This document shows positions 1-5,265 of a DNA stretch of 5,265 bases, in pieces; position 1 is the stretch's first letter; each line of letters begins with the position of its first letter. The notes below the pieces were generated by a model that was not told the DNA's origin, made no database searches, and saw only the letters and a program-made list of their open reading frames with translations. The stretch is from NCBI GenBank assembly GCA_021798675.1, contig JAJZGE010000183.1, forward strand, positions 1 through 5,265, read 5' to 3'. The position numbers and the translations under genes are program-made. The stretch is from Pseudomonadota bacterium (lineage in GTDB: Bacteria > Pseudomonadota > Gammaproteobacteria > Xanthomonadales > Rhodanobacteraceae).

Positions 1-489
1 GGTCGCGCCGATGCACGGCCCCAGCCACGCCAGCAGCTGTTCGCGCGGCGCGCGCAGCTGTGTCACGGTGGCCTCCAGCACGCCGCCGGCGAGTCCGCGC
101 CAGCCCGCGTGGGCGGCGCCGATCTCGCTGCCGTCGGCGGCGCAGAACAGCACCGGCAGGCAGTCGGCCGTGAGTATCGCCAGCACCGTGCCAGGCAGAT
201 GCGACACCGCCGCATCCGCCTGCGGCTCGACTGCGCTGGGCAGCGGTCCCAGCTCGGCCACGGTATGGCCATGCACCTGCTGCAGCCAGCGCGGCGCCGC
301 CGGCAAACCCAGCGCCTGCTGCAACGCGCTGCGGTTGGCGTTCACGGCGTCCGCAGCATCGCCGCTGCGCAGGCCCAGGTTGAAGCGCCCGAACGGTGGC
401 AGCGAGATGCCTGGGCCGAGGCGCGTGGTCACCGCAGCACGCACCGGCGCAGGTGCCGGCCAGTCGGGAAGAATCCAGCTGTCAGTCAT
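1..489 (-). CDS. pgeF: Peptidoglycan editing factor PgeF (YfiH, multicopper polyphenol oxidase/laccase-like fold), 3'-truncated by window edge
   Basis: The first 163 residues of a YfiH/PgeF (DUF152, Cu-oxidase_4) protein are present; the family is usually about 240-260 residues, so roughly the last third lies beyond the left edge. The reading frame is open to base 1. Three zinc/catalytic-site signatures are visible in order: QQVHG with His73, TADCLPV with Cys110, and AHAGWRG with His127. The GPCIGA motif follows at 157-162. Family knowledge: PgeF is a cytoplasmic enzyme that keeps L-serine from replacing L-alanine in the peptidoglycan stem peptide; homologues (LACC1/FAMIN) act on purine nucleosides, and older databases call it a laccase. 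The ATG at 489 is chosen because no upstream in-frame ATG exists and the typical N-terminus (W-I-x-P-D-W) begins right after it. No clear Shine-Dalgarno is seen. It lies 66 bp downstream of rluD on the same strand with no terminator between, so co-transcription is likely, as in the E. coli rluD-yfiH order. Confidence 0.95.
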   Translation of the reverse strand, partial: MTDSWILPDWPAPAPVRAAVTTRLGPGISLPPFGRFNLGLRSGDAADAVNANRSALQQALGLPAAPRWLQQVHGHTVAELGPLPSAVEPQADAAVSHLPGTVLAILTADCLPVLFCAADGSEIGAAHAGWRGLAGGVLEATVTQLRAPREQLLAWLGPCIGAT

Positions 490-555
490 GGGCGGAAACA
501 GGGCAGGGGCAACGCGGGAAGCATCGCATACCGCCCGCGCGCCATGGCCCGGCAC

Positions 556-1530
556 TCAGTAATCGTTGGCACCGTGCTGGAGCAGGTCCGCGCGCAGCTC
601 CTCGATCAGCGCCTGCTGGTCGGCCGGCCGCTCGGCGCTGAACGAAAGCGGCTCGCCGCTGACCGGGTGCACGAATGACAGCTTCTCCGCGTGCAGCGCC
701 TGCCGGCGGAAGCTGCGCATCACCGCGATCAGCTCCGGCGTGGCGCCCTTGGGCAATTTCAGGCCGCCGCCGTACAGCGGGTCGCCGAGCAGCGGATGGT
801 TGATGTGCGCCATGTGCACACGAATCTGATGGGTGCGACCGGTTTCCAGCTGACACTGCACCAGGCTGTGCGCGCGAAAGCGCTCACGCAGCCGGTAGTG
901 GGTCACCGCGTGCTTGCCGTCCTCCTCGTCGCGCACGGCCTGGCGCAGGCGATCACCCAGGTGGCGGCCGATCGGCGCATCCACCGTGCCGCCGGAGACC
1001 AGCGTGCCCAGCACCACCGCCTCGTAGTGCCGCTCCACCTCGTGCCGCGACAGCATGTCCACCAGCGCGGTGACAGCAGGCACCGAGCGGGCCACCACCA
1101 TCAGGCCGGAGGTGTCCTTGTCCAGCCGATGCACGATACCCGCGCGCGGCAGCTCGGCCAGCTGCGGATCATGGTGCAGCAAGGCATTGAGCAAGGTTCC
1201 GGCCGGATTCCCCGCGCCCGGATGCACCACCAGCCCGGCCGGCTTGTCCAGCACCAGCAGGTGCTCGTCCTGGTGCACGATGTGCAGCGCGATCGCCTCC
1301 GGCGCGCTGGTCACCTCCGCGGCCAGCTCGACCTGCAGCCGCACCTGCTCGCCCCCGCGCAGCAGCTGGCGCGGCGTAGCGGTCGCGCCGTCCAGCGTCA
1401 CCGCACCGGACTTGATCCAGCCGCTGAGCCGCGAGCGCGAATAATCGGGGAACATCTCGGCCAAAGCCTGGTCGAATCTGCGTCCTGCTGCGTGCAGCGG
1501 CACCCATGCCTCATGCTGGATCAGGGTCAT
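556..1530 (-). CDS. rluD: 23S rRNA pseudouridine(1911/1915/1917) synthase RluD
   Basis: Complete 324-residue protein, close to E. coli RluD (326). An S4 RNA-binding domain occupies about residues 16-75 ([19 protein letters not shown] onward). A RluA-family pseudouridine synthase domain covers about 83-300. It contains [14 protein letters not shown] (92-105), the catalytic motif HRLDKDTSG at 134-142 with nucleophile Asp137, and GRTHQIRVH at 231-239. Family knowledge: RluD isomerises three uridines in helix 69 of 23S rRNA, late in 50S assembly, and matters for growth and for release-factor function. The assignment to RluD rather than RluA/RluC rests on the S4 domain, the length and the neighbours: bamD divergent upstream and pgeF downstream, as in E. 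coli. The ATG at 1530 is preceded by GGAG (plus-strand ctcc at 1537-1540) with a 6-nt spacer. No frame damage is seen. Confidence 0.96.
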   Translation of the reverse strand: MTLIQHEAWVPLHAAGRRFDQALAEMFPDYSRSRLSGWIKSGAVTLDGATATPRQLLRGGEQVRLQVELAAEVTSAPEAIALHIVHQDEHLLVLDKPAGLVVHPGAGNPAGTLLNALLHHDPQLAELPRAGIVHRLDKDTSGLMVVARSVPAVTALVDMLSRHEVERHYEAVVLGTLVSGGTVDAPIGRHLGDRLRQAVRDEEDGKHAVTHYRLRERFRAHSLVQCQLETGRTHQIRVHMAHINHPLLGDPLYGGGLKLPKGATPELIAVMRSFRRQALHAEKLSFVHPVSGEPLSFSAERPADQQALIEELRADLLQHGANDY

Positions 1531-1536
1531 GCCAGG

Positions 1537-1540
1537 CTCC
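1537..1540 (-). promoter_or_regulatory. Ribosome binding site of rluD
   Basis: GGAG on the minus strand, 6 nt before the ATG at 1530. It supports this start for rluD. Confidence 0.7.
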
Positions 1541-1562
1541 GCGGGCGGCAGCCGGTTTCGGC

Positions 1563-1568
1563 TATCAT
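1563..1568 (+). promoter_or_regulatory. Possible -10 element for bamD
   Basis: TATCAT matches the sigma-70 -10 consensus at 5 of 6 positions, inside the 71-bp divergent region. It would place the transcript start near 1575 and give a leader of about 27 nt before the bamD ATG at 1602. No acceptable -35 hexamer is seen 16-18 bp upstream (the region is GC-only), and there is no TG extension, so this is tentative. Confidence 0.3.
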
Positions 1569-1601
1569 GCCTTTTCGATCAAACATCTGAATTCTTTTCC
1601 C

Positions 1602-2456
1602 ATGCGCGTAATCAAGCTGTCGATGTTTCCAATGCCCGTGCTGAGAGTGCTGGCGGTGCTGGCGCTGCTCATGTCGATGAGCGCCTGCTCGATCTTCGGT
1701 TCGAAGCGCTCGACCGACGACAACCTGCCGGTGGCAGCGCTGTACGCCAAGGCGCACACCTCACTGGAAAACAGCGACTACGCCGCCGCCACGCGCTCGT
1801 ACCAGCGCCTGATCGCGCGCTTCCCGTCCGGCCCCTACAACGAGCAGGCCCAGCTCGACATGGCCTACTCGCAGTACAAGGACAACCAGCCGGATGATGC
1901 GCTCTCCACGGTGAACCGCTTCATCAAGACGTATCCGGCCAACAAGCATGTGGATTATGCCTACTACCTGCGCGGTCTGATCAATTTCGATCGCACCAGC
2001 GGCGTGCTCGAGCGCTTCATGAAGCGCGACGGCGCGCAGACCCGACGCGATCAGGGCTACAACCTGCAGGCCTTCGACGACTTTGCCGAGCTGTCACGGC
2101 GCTTCCCCGACAGCGCGTACACCGCCGACGCCCGCCAGCGCATGATCTACCTGCGCAACATTCTGGCGCAGTATGAAATCAACGTGGCCGAGTTCTATCT
2201 GCACAACAAGGCATACATCGCTTCGGCCGATCGCGCGCAGTATGTGATCGAGCATTACCAGCAGGCGCCGCAGACCGGCGATGCGCTGGCCATCCTCACC
2301 CGCAGCTATCTGGCGCTGGATCACAAGGGGCTGGCCGCCCAGACCCGCCAGGTGCTGGCGCTGAACTACCCCAACCACCCGTATCTGACCGACCCCAAGT
2401 GGCCGCACGCGCCCTCCACACTGCGCAAGCTGATCCCCTTCTCGGGCCATCATTGA
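1602..2456 (+). CDS. bamD: Outer membrane protein assembly factor BamD (TPR lipoprotein)
   Basis: 284-residue lipoprotein, the essential BamD subunit of the BAM complex that folds beta-barrel proteins into the outer membrane; it contacts BamA from the periplasmic side. A type II signal peptide is visible: basic start (R2, K5), hydrophobic core VLRVLAVLALL, and lipobox MSAC with lipidated Cys29. The residue after Cys is Ser, compatible with Lol sorting to the outer membrane. The mature part is an array of about five TPR-like helical hairpins (roughly 44-258). It carries BamD-family signatures: FPSGPYNEQAQLD (74-86), a DYAYYLRGL-type motif (118-126), and YEINVAEFY (191-199). It is longer than E. 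coli BamD (245), including a tail of about 25 residues that ends in a basic/hydrophobic stretch. The ATG at 1602 is preferred because it gives a normal signal peptide. The longer frame from 1506 would bury the signal sequence and start upstream of the likely promoter. ATGs at 1623 and 1632 remain possible; none has a clear Shine-Dalgarno. Confidence 0.95.
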   Translation: MRVIKLSMFPMPVLRVLAVLALLMSMSACSIFGSKRSTDDNLPVAALYAKAHTSLENSDYAAATRSYQRLIARFPSGPYNEQAQLDMAYSQYKDNQPDDALSTVNRFIKTYPANKHVDYAYYLRGLINFDRTSGVLERFMKRDGAQTRRDQGYNLQAFDDFAELSRRFPDSAYTADARQRMIYLRNILAQYEINVAEFYLHNKAYIASADRAQYVIEHYQQAPQTGDALAILTRSYLALDHKGLAAQTRQVLALNYPNHPYLTDPKWPHAPSTLRKLIPFSGHH

Positions 2457-2478
2457 TCGGCAAGGTGCGCTGAAACAG

Positions 2479-2509
2479 AAAAGCCGGCGAGCGAGCGCCG
2501 GCTTTTTTT
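2479..2509 (+). terminator. Intrinsic terminator after bamD, probably bidirectional (bamD/nadE)
   Basis: A perfect 8-bp GC-rich stem, AGCCGGCG (2482-2489) with CGCCGGCT (2496-2503), closes a 6-nt loop AGCGAG. Flanking A residues (2479-2481) can extend the stem by pairing with the first extra T residues. A run of seven T (2503-2509) follows on the plus strand, 22 bp after the bamD stop. On the minus strand the stem is followed by TTTTCTGTTT, so it can also stop convergent nadE transcripts, though less strongly. Confidence 0.92.
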
Positions 2510-2510
2510 G

Positions 2511-2550
2511 TGGGACTTCAGTGGCGGGAGCGACTTCAGTCCCGCCGATT
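2511..2550. repeat. REP-like palindromic element with internal GACTTCAGT direct repeat
   Basis: An inverted repeat GGCGGGA (2523-2529) / TCCCGCC (2540-2546) encloses a 10-nt loop. The 9-bp word GACTTCAGT occurs twice, at 2514-2522 and 2532-2540, offset by 18 bp. The first copy looks like a shortened version of the same unit: it reads GTGGGACTTCAGT, where the second reads GCGGGAGCGACTTCAGT. From memory, GGGAGCGACTTCAGTCGCGA-like words are very common intergenic repeats in Xanthomonadales and some pseudomonads. This suggests a REP/RAYT-mobilised family, but genome copy number cannot be seen here. The position between two convergent genes, just past a terminator, is typical of REP elements. Confidence 0.6.
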
Positions 2551-2569
2551 CCGATTCCCCGGGTCGCGC

Positions 2570-4189
2570 TCAGCGCCACCCGGAGGTGATCGGGTAGCGG
2601 CGCTCGCGGCCGAAGGCGCGGGTGGTCACGCGCGGCCCGGGGGCCGACTGCCGCCGCTTGAACTCGTTCAGCAACACCAGCCGCACCACCTTGCGCACGG
2701 TGTCCGCGCTGAAGCCCTGGGCGGCGATGTCCGCCTGCGACTGCTCGGCTTCGATGAAGCGTTCGAGGATCGCATCCAGCTCGTCGTAGGCGGGCAGCGA
2801 ATCCTGATCGGTCTGGTTCTCGCGCAGTTCGGCCGAGGGCGGCCGTTCGATCACGGCGGCGGGAATCGCCTCGCCCTCGCCCACCCGATTGCGCCAGCGC
2901 GCCAGCCGGTATACCGCGGTCTTGTACACATCCTTCAGCGGCGCGTAGGCGCCGCACATGTCGCCGTACAGGGTGGCGTAGCCGACCGCCATCTCGCTCT
3001 TGTTGCCGGTGGCCAGCAGCAGCTTGCCGTGCTTGTTGGACAGCGCCATCAGCATCACGCCGCGGGTGCGCGACTGCAGGTTTTCCTCGGTGGTGTCGGC
3101 GCCCTTGCCGCCGAACGCGGGGGTCAGGGCGGACACGAACGACTGGTACGTGGCCTCGATGTCGATCACGTGATAGTCCACGCCGAGCTTTTCGGCCTGC
3201 TCGCGCGCGCCGTCCAGCGACAGCTGCGAGGTGTAGCGCGTGGGCATCATCACCGCGGTGACGCACTCGGCGCCCAGCGCATCCACCGCCAGCGCCAGCG
3301 TCAGCGCCGAATCGATGCCGCCGGACAGCCCCAGCAGCACACCGGGAAAACCGTTCTTGTGGATGTAGTCGCGGATGCCGCGCACCAGCGCGGCGTACAG
3401 CGTGGCCGTGGGCGCGGCATCGGCGGCCACCGGCCAGTCCTGCGCGCGCAGCCGCCGCGTGGCCGGATCGAATTCCGCCCACAGCAGCGTATCGACGAAC
3501 GCCGGCGCGCGTGCGGCGATCGCGCCGTCGCCGTCGACCAGCAGCGCGGCACCGTCATACACCACCTCGTCCTGGCCACCGACCAGATTGAGATAGGCGA
3601 TCGCGCAACCGGTTTCGCGCGCCCGCGCCACCAGCACGGCCTCGCGCTCGGCCTGCTTGGCGTCATCCCAGGGCGAGGCGTTGATCACCAGCAGCAGCTC
3701 CGCCCCGGCCGCCGCGGCACGCGCGGCCGGCTCCGGCTGCCACACGTCCTCGCAGATCAGCAGGCCGATACACACACCCTCGACCACGGCAGTGACGCTC
3801 GCGTGTCCCGGCCGGAAATAGCGCTTGTCGTCGAACACGCCGTAGTTGGGCAGCGCCTGCTTGTGCGCGGTGACCTCGATGCGACCCGCACGCAACAGGC
3901 TGGCCGCGTTGTAGACCTCGCCTTCGCTGTGCGGGTGGCCGACCAGCGCGGCGATGCCGTCGACCGTCGAGGCCAGTGCCGCCAACTCACGCTCGCAGGC
4001 CGCCAGGAAGCTGGGGCGCAGCAGCAGATCCTCCGGCGGATAGCCGCTCAGGGTCAGCTCGGGAAAGGCCACCAGCTGGGCGTCGCCGGCGCGCGCACGC
4101 GCGATCAGCGCGGCCGCCTTCGCGGCATTCGCTGCCACCGCGCCGACCGGAAAATCGAACTGGGCCAGCGCCAGACGCAGCTTTGCCAT
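2570..4189 (-). CDS. nadE: Glutamine-dependent NAD+ synthetase NadE
   Basis: Complete 539-residue two-domain enzyme of usual length for the glutamine-dependent class. The N-terminal nitrilase-type (CN_hydrolase) glutaminase domain, about 4-255, shows the triad Glu44 (FPELTLSGYPPEDLL), Lys110 (HKQALPNYGVFDDKRYF) and Cys146 (LLICEDVW). The C-terminal ATP-pyrophosphatase synthetase domain, about 265-535, has the P-loop-like SGGIDS at 289-294, EENLQSR at 368-374, TGNKSE at 394-399 and ERPPSAEL at 448-455. Family knowledge: it makes NAD+ from nicotinic acid adenine dinucleotide, ATP and glutamine, with ammonia channelled from the glutaminase site, in the cytoplasm. The presence of the N-terminal domain separates it from the short ammonia-only NadE of E. 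coli. The ATG at 4189 has AGGA 4 nt upstream (plus tcct 4194-4197) and GGAG further up. It follows sucD on the same strand, 73 bp away, with a hairpin between, and converges on bamD. Confidence 0.97.
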   Translation of the reverse strand: MAKLRLALAQFDFPVGAVAANAAKAAALIARARAGDAQLVAFPELTLSGYPPEDLLLRPSFLAACERELAALASTVDGIAALVGHPHSEGEVYNAASLLRAGRIEVTAHKQALPNYGVFDDKRYFRPGHASVTAVVEGVCIGLLICEDVWQPEPAARAAAAGAELLLVINASPWDDAKQAEREAVLVARARETGCAIAYLNLVGGQDEVVYDGAALLVDGDGAIAARAPAFVDTLLWAEFDPATRRLRAQDWPVAADAAPTATLYAALVRGIRDYIHKNGFPGVLLGLSGGIDSALTLALAVDALGAECVTAVMMPTRYTSQLSLDGAREQAEKLGVDYHVIDIEATYQSFVSALTPAFGGKGADTTEENLQSRTRGVMLMALSNKHGKLLLATGNKSEMAVGYATLYGDMCGAYAPLKDVYKTAVYRLARWRNRVGEGEAIPAAVIERPPSAELRENQTDQDSLPAYDELDAILERFIEAEQSQADIAAQGFSADTVRKVVRLVLLNEFKRRQSAPGPRVTTRAFGRERRYPITSGWR

Positions 4190-4193
4190 GACA

Positions 4194-4203
4194 TCCTGCT
4201 CCG
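4194..4203 (-). promoter_or_regulatory. Ribosome binding region of nadE
   Basis: The minus strand reads CGGAGCAGGA. It offers AGGA 4 nt and GGAG 9 nt before the ATG at 4189. The start of this purine-rich segment lies one base from the foot of the upstream hairpin (4205-4244), so the hairpin leaves the site exposed. Confidence 0.6.
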
Positions 4204-4204
4204 T

Positions 4205-4244
4205 AAATGATGAAGGCCGCGACGTATCGCGGCCTTCATCATTT
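4205..4244. terminator. Perfect 18-bp hairpin between sucD and nadE, likely sucCD terminator
   Basis: Bases 4205-4222 pair perfectly with 4227-4244 around a CGTA loop. The stem core GAAGGCCGCGA is GC-rich and the foot is A/T-rich (AAATGATG). On the minus strand it begins 18 bp after the sucD stop. The downstream run there is only CATCATTTACGG, with the T residues inside the stem, so termination may be incomplete. On the plus strand the run is TTTTA. It is the only obvious 3' boundary for the suc transcript within the gap. Confidence 0.75.
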
Positions 4245-4246
4245 TA
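4241..4246 (-). promoter_or_regulatory. Possible -10 element for nadE overlapping the hairpin
   Basis: The minus strand reads TAAAAT, a 5/6 match to the sigma-70 -10. A start about 7 nt downstream (near 4234) would give nadE a leader of about 45 nt. No convincing -35 is seen upstream in the sucD end. A-rich sequence before a terminator stem is also expected by chance in bidirectional terminators, so this is weak. Confidence 0.25.
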
Positions 4247-4262
4247 GCGCGCGGCGGCTGAC

Positions 4263-5135
4263 TTACTTCATCAGGCGCGCGAGCGTCTTGCCGAGATCCG
4301 CGGGCGACTTCACCGTGGTGACACCGGCCTTCTCCAGCGCGGCGAACTTCGCCGCGGCGGTGCCCTTGCCGCCGGAGATGATCGCGCCGGCATGGCCCAT
4401 GCGCTTGCCGGCCGGAGCCGAGGCGCCGGCGATGAACGACACCACCGGCTTGGTCACGTACTCGCCGATGAACTCGGCGGCGTCTTCCTCGGCGCTGCCG
4501 CCGATCTCGCCGACCATGATGATGCCCTCGGTCTGCGGATCGTCCTGAAACAGCTTGAGGCAGTCGATGAAGCTGAGCCCGTTGATCGGGTCGCCGCCGA
4601 TGCCGATGCAGGTGGACTGGCCGAGGCCCTCGTTGGTGGTCTGGAACACCGCCTCGTAGGTCAGCGTGCCGGAACGCGACACGATGCCGACCTTGCCCGG
4701 CTGATGGATGTGGCCCGGCATGATGCCGATCTTGCATTCGCCCGGGGTGATGATGCCGGGGCAGTTCGGCCCGATCAGCACGATCTCCGGATGCTGCTGC
4801 AGCACGTTCTTGACGCGCAGCATGTCCAGCACCGGAATGCCCTCGGTGATCGCCACGATCACGCGGATGCCGGCGTCGATCGCCTCCAGGATGGAATCGG
4901 CCGCGAACGGCGGCGGCACGAAGATCACCGACGCGTCGGCGCCGGTTTCCAGCACCGCCTCATCGACCGAATTGAAAACCGGCAGGCCGATATGCTCGCT
5001 GCCGCCCTTGCCCGGGGTGACGCCGCCGACCACCTTGGTGCCGTAGTCGATCGCCTGTTCGGCGTGGAAGGTGCCCTGCTGGCCGGTGAAGCCCTGCACG
5101 ATCACCTTGGTGTTCTTGTTGACCAGAACGCTCAT
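4263..5135 (-). CDS. sucD: Succinyl-CoA synthetase (ADP/GDP-forming) alpha subunit SucD
   Basis: Complete 290-residue protein, one residue longer than E. coli SucD (289). The N-terminal CoA-binding Rossmann domain (about 4-130) has [19 protein letters not shown] at 15-33, GGVTPGKGG at 37-45 and ITEGIP at 96-101. The ligase-CoA domain (about 150-275) follows GPNCPG at 122-127. The active-site phosphohistidine is His248 in [17 protein letters not shown]. Family knowledge: with SucC it interconverts succinyl-CoA and succinate with substrate-level NTP formation in the TCA cycle; the alpha subunit carries the phosphorylated His and binds CoA. The ATG at 5135 follows a strong GAGGAG with a 7-nt spacer. 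sucC ends 11 nt upstream, so the two are one operon and probably translationally coupled, giving matched subunit amounts. Confidence 0.98.
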   Translation of the reverse strand: MSVLVNKNTKVIVQGFTGQQGTFHAEQAIDYGTKVVGGVTPGKGGSEHIGLPVFNSVDEAVLETGADASVIFVPPPFAADSILEAIDAGIRVIVAITEGIPVLDMLRVKNVLQQHPEIVLIGPNCPGIITPGECKIGIMPGHIHQPGKVGIVSRSGTLTYEAVFQTTNEGLGQSTCIGIGGDPINGLSFIDCLKLFQDDPQTEGIIMVGEIGGSAEEDAAEFIGEYVTKPVVSFIAGASAPAGKRMGHAGAIISGGKGTAAAKFAALEKAGVTTVKSPADLGKTLARLMK

Positions 5136-5142
5136 TCGTTTG

Positions 5143-5148
5143 CTCCTC
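5143..5148 (-). promoter_or_regulatory. Strong RBS of sucD overlapping the sucC stop codon
   Basis: The minus strand reads TGAGGAG: the GA of the sucC TGA stop (5147-5149) forms the start of GAGGAG, 7 nt before the sucD ATG. Ribosomes ending sucC are therefore placed at the sucD start, the usual layout for coupling of equimolar subunits. Confidence 0.85.
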
Positions 5149-5265
5149 AGCCCTTGGCCGCAGCCACGGCTTTGCGCGCCGCGTCGTTGAGATCGTCGGC
5201 CGGCGTGATCGCCAGACCGGAGTTGGCGAGCAGCTCGCGGCCCTTCTCGACATTGGTGCCCTGCA
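5147..5265 (-). CDS. sucC: Succinyl-CoA synthetase beta subunit SucC, C-terminal end only
   Basis: The last 38 codons and the TGA stop are present; the rest lies beyond the right edge. The visible peptide starts [17 protein letters not shown] and ends in an Ala/Lys-rich helix ([11 protein letters not shown]). It fits the C-terminal end of the SucC ligase domain, where E. coli has the related pattern EGNNAELGAKKLADSGL. Family knowledge: the beta subunit carries the ATP-grasp nucleotide site and pairs with SucD. Identification rests on this tail plus the immediately following sucD. The frame is open to the window edge. Confidence 0.93.
   Translation of the reverse strand, partial: QGTNVEKGRELLANSGLAITPADDLNDAARKAVAAAKG

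Noticed and set aside
490..555. Possible extra gene or terminator between rluD and pgeF
   Set aside because: Only 66 bp, with no hairpin plus T-run, no RBS/ORF and no tRNA-like structure; ordinary operon spacer.
691..1590. A 299-codon open frame on the plus strand opposite rluD
   Set aside because: Low-complexity His/Gln/Arg-rich translation without recognisable motifs, fully antisense to a clearly real rluD; GC-driven artefact.
1570..1590. rluD promoter such as TTCAGA-16-CATGAT on the minus strand
   Set aside because: Only 4/6 matches at both hexamers; not distinguishable from chance in this AT-richer gap.
1506..1601. N-terminal extension of BamD from the ATG at 1506
   Set aside because: It would overlap the start of rluD, put 60 residues before the lipid Cys and begin upstream of the likely promoter; BamD signal peptides are about 20-30 residues.
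2094..3482. A 462-codon minus-strand frame spanning the ends of nadE and bamD
   Set aside because: It runs out of frame through nadE, across the terminator and into bamD antisense. It has no coherent domain and is Arg/Ala/Gly-rich.
2510..4210. A 566-codon open frame on the plus strand, antisense across all of nadE
   Set aside because: Its translation is rich in Arg, Gln, His and Gly with no domain pattern. It mirrors nadE codon structure in GC-rich DNA. nadE itself has all catalytic motifs, so this frame is a shadow.
1..5265. Novel defence, mobile or biosynthetic system
   Set aside because: All coding space is accounted for by recognisable housekeeping genes. There are no transposase, phage, toxin-antitoxin, CRISPR or orphan genes, and no abrupt change in base composition.

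Overview
The window is GC-rich, densely coding bacterial chromosome. It carries six protein genes in three transcription blocks, all of them housekeeping genes. Protein sequences and gene order point to a gammaproteobacterium. The bamD / rluD / pgeF arrangement is the one found in E. coli. The high GC, the form of BamD and a short REP-like 'GGGAGCGACTTCAGTC' element together suggest Xanthomonadales, perhaps the Rhodanobacter/Dyella side. That placement is inference from pattern recall, not from a search.

Layout. (1) 1-1530, minus strand: rluD (23S rRNA pseudouridine synthase) followed by pgeF/yfiH (peptidoglycan editing factor), which runs off the left edge. (2) 1602-2456, plus strand: bamD, an outer-membrane assembly lipoprotein, divergent from rluD across 71 bp. 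A strong intrinsic terminator (2479-2509) and a REP-like hairpin (2511-2550) follow it. (3) 2570-5265, minus strand: the end of sucC, then sucD (succinyl-CoA synthetase beta and alpha subunits, translationally coupled), a perfect 18-bp hairpin, and nadE (glutamine-dependent NAD+ synthetase). nadE converges on bamD.

Functionally, rluD serves ribosome maturation, pgeF cell-wall precursor quality control, bamD outer-membrane biogenesis, sucCD the TCA cycle and nadE the last step of NAD biosynthesis. I see no mobile element, CRISPR array, RNA gene, defence system or novel gene cluster. The points worth a second look are small and non-coding: the REP-like element, and the arrangement of hairpin, possible -10 and RBS squeezed between sucD and nadE. 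There is no gene-free stretch over 300 bases; the longest gap is 2457-2569.
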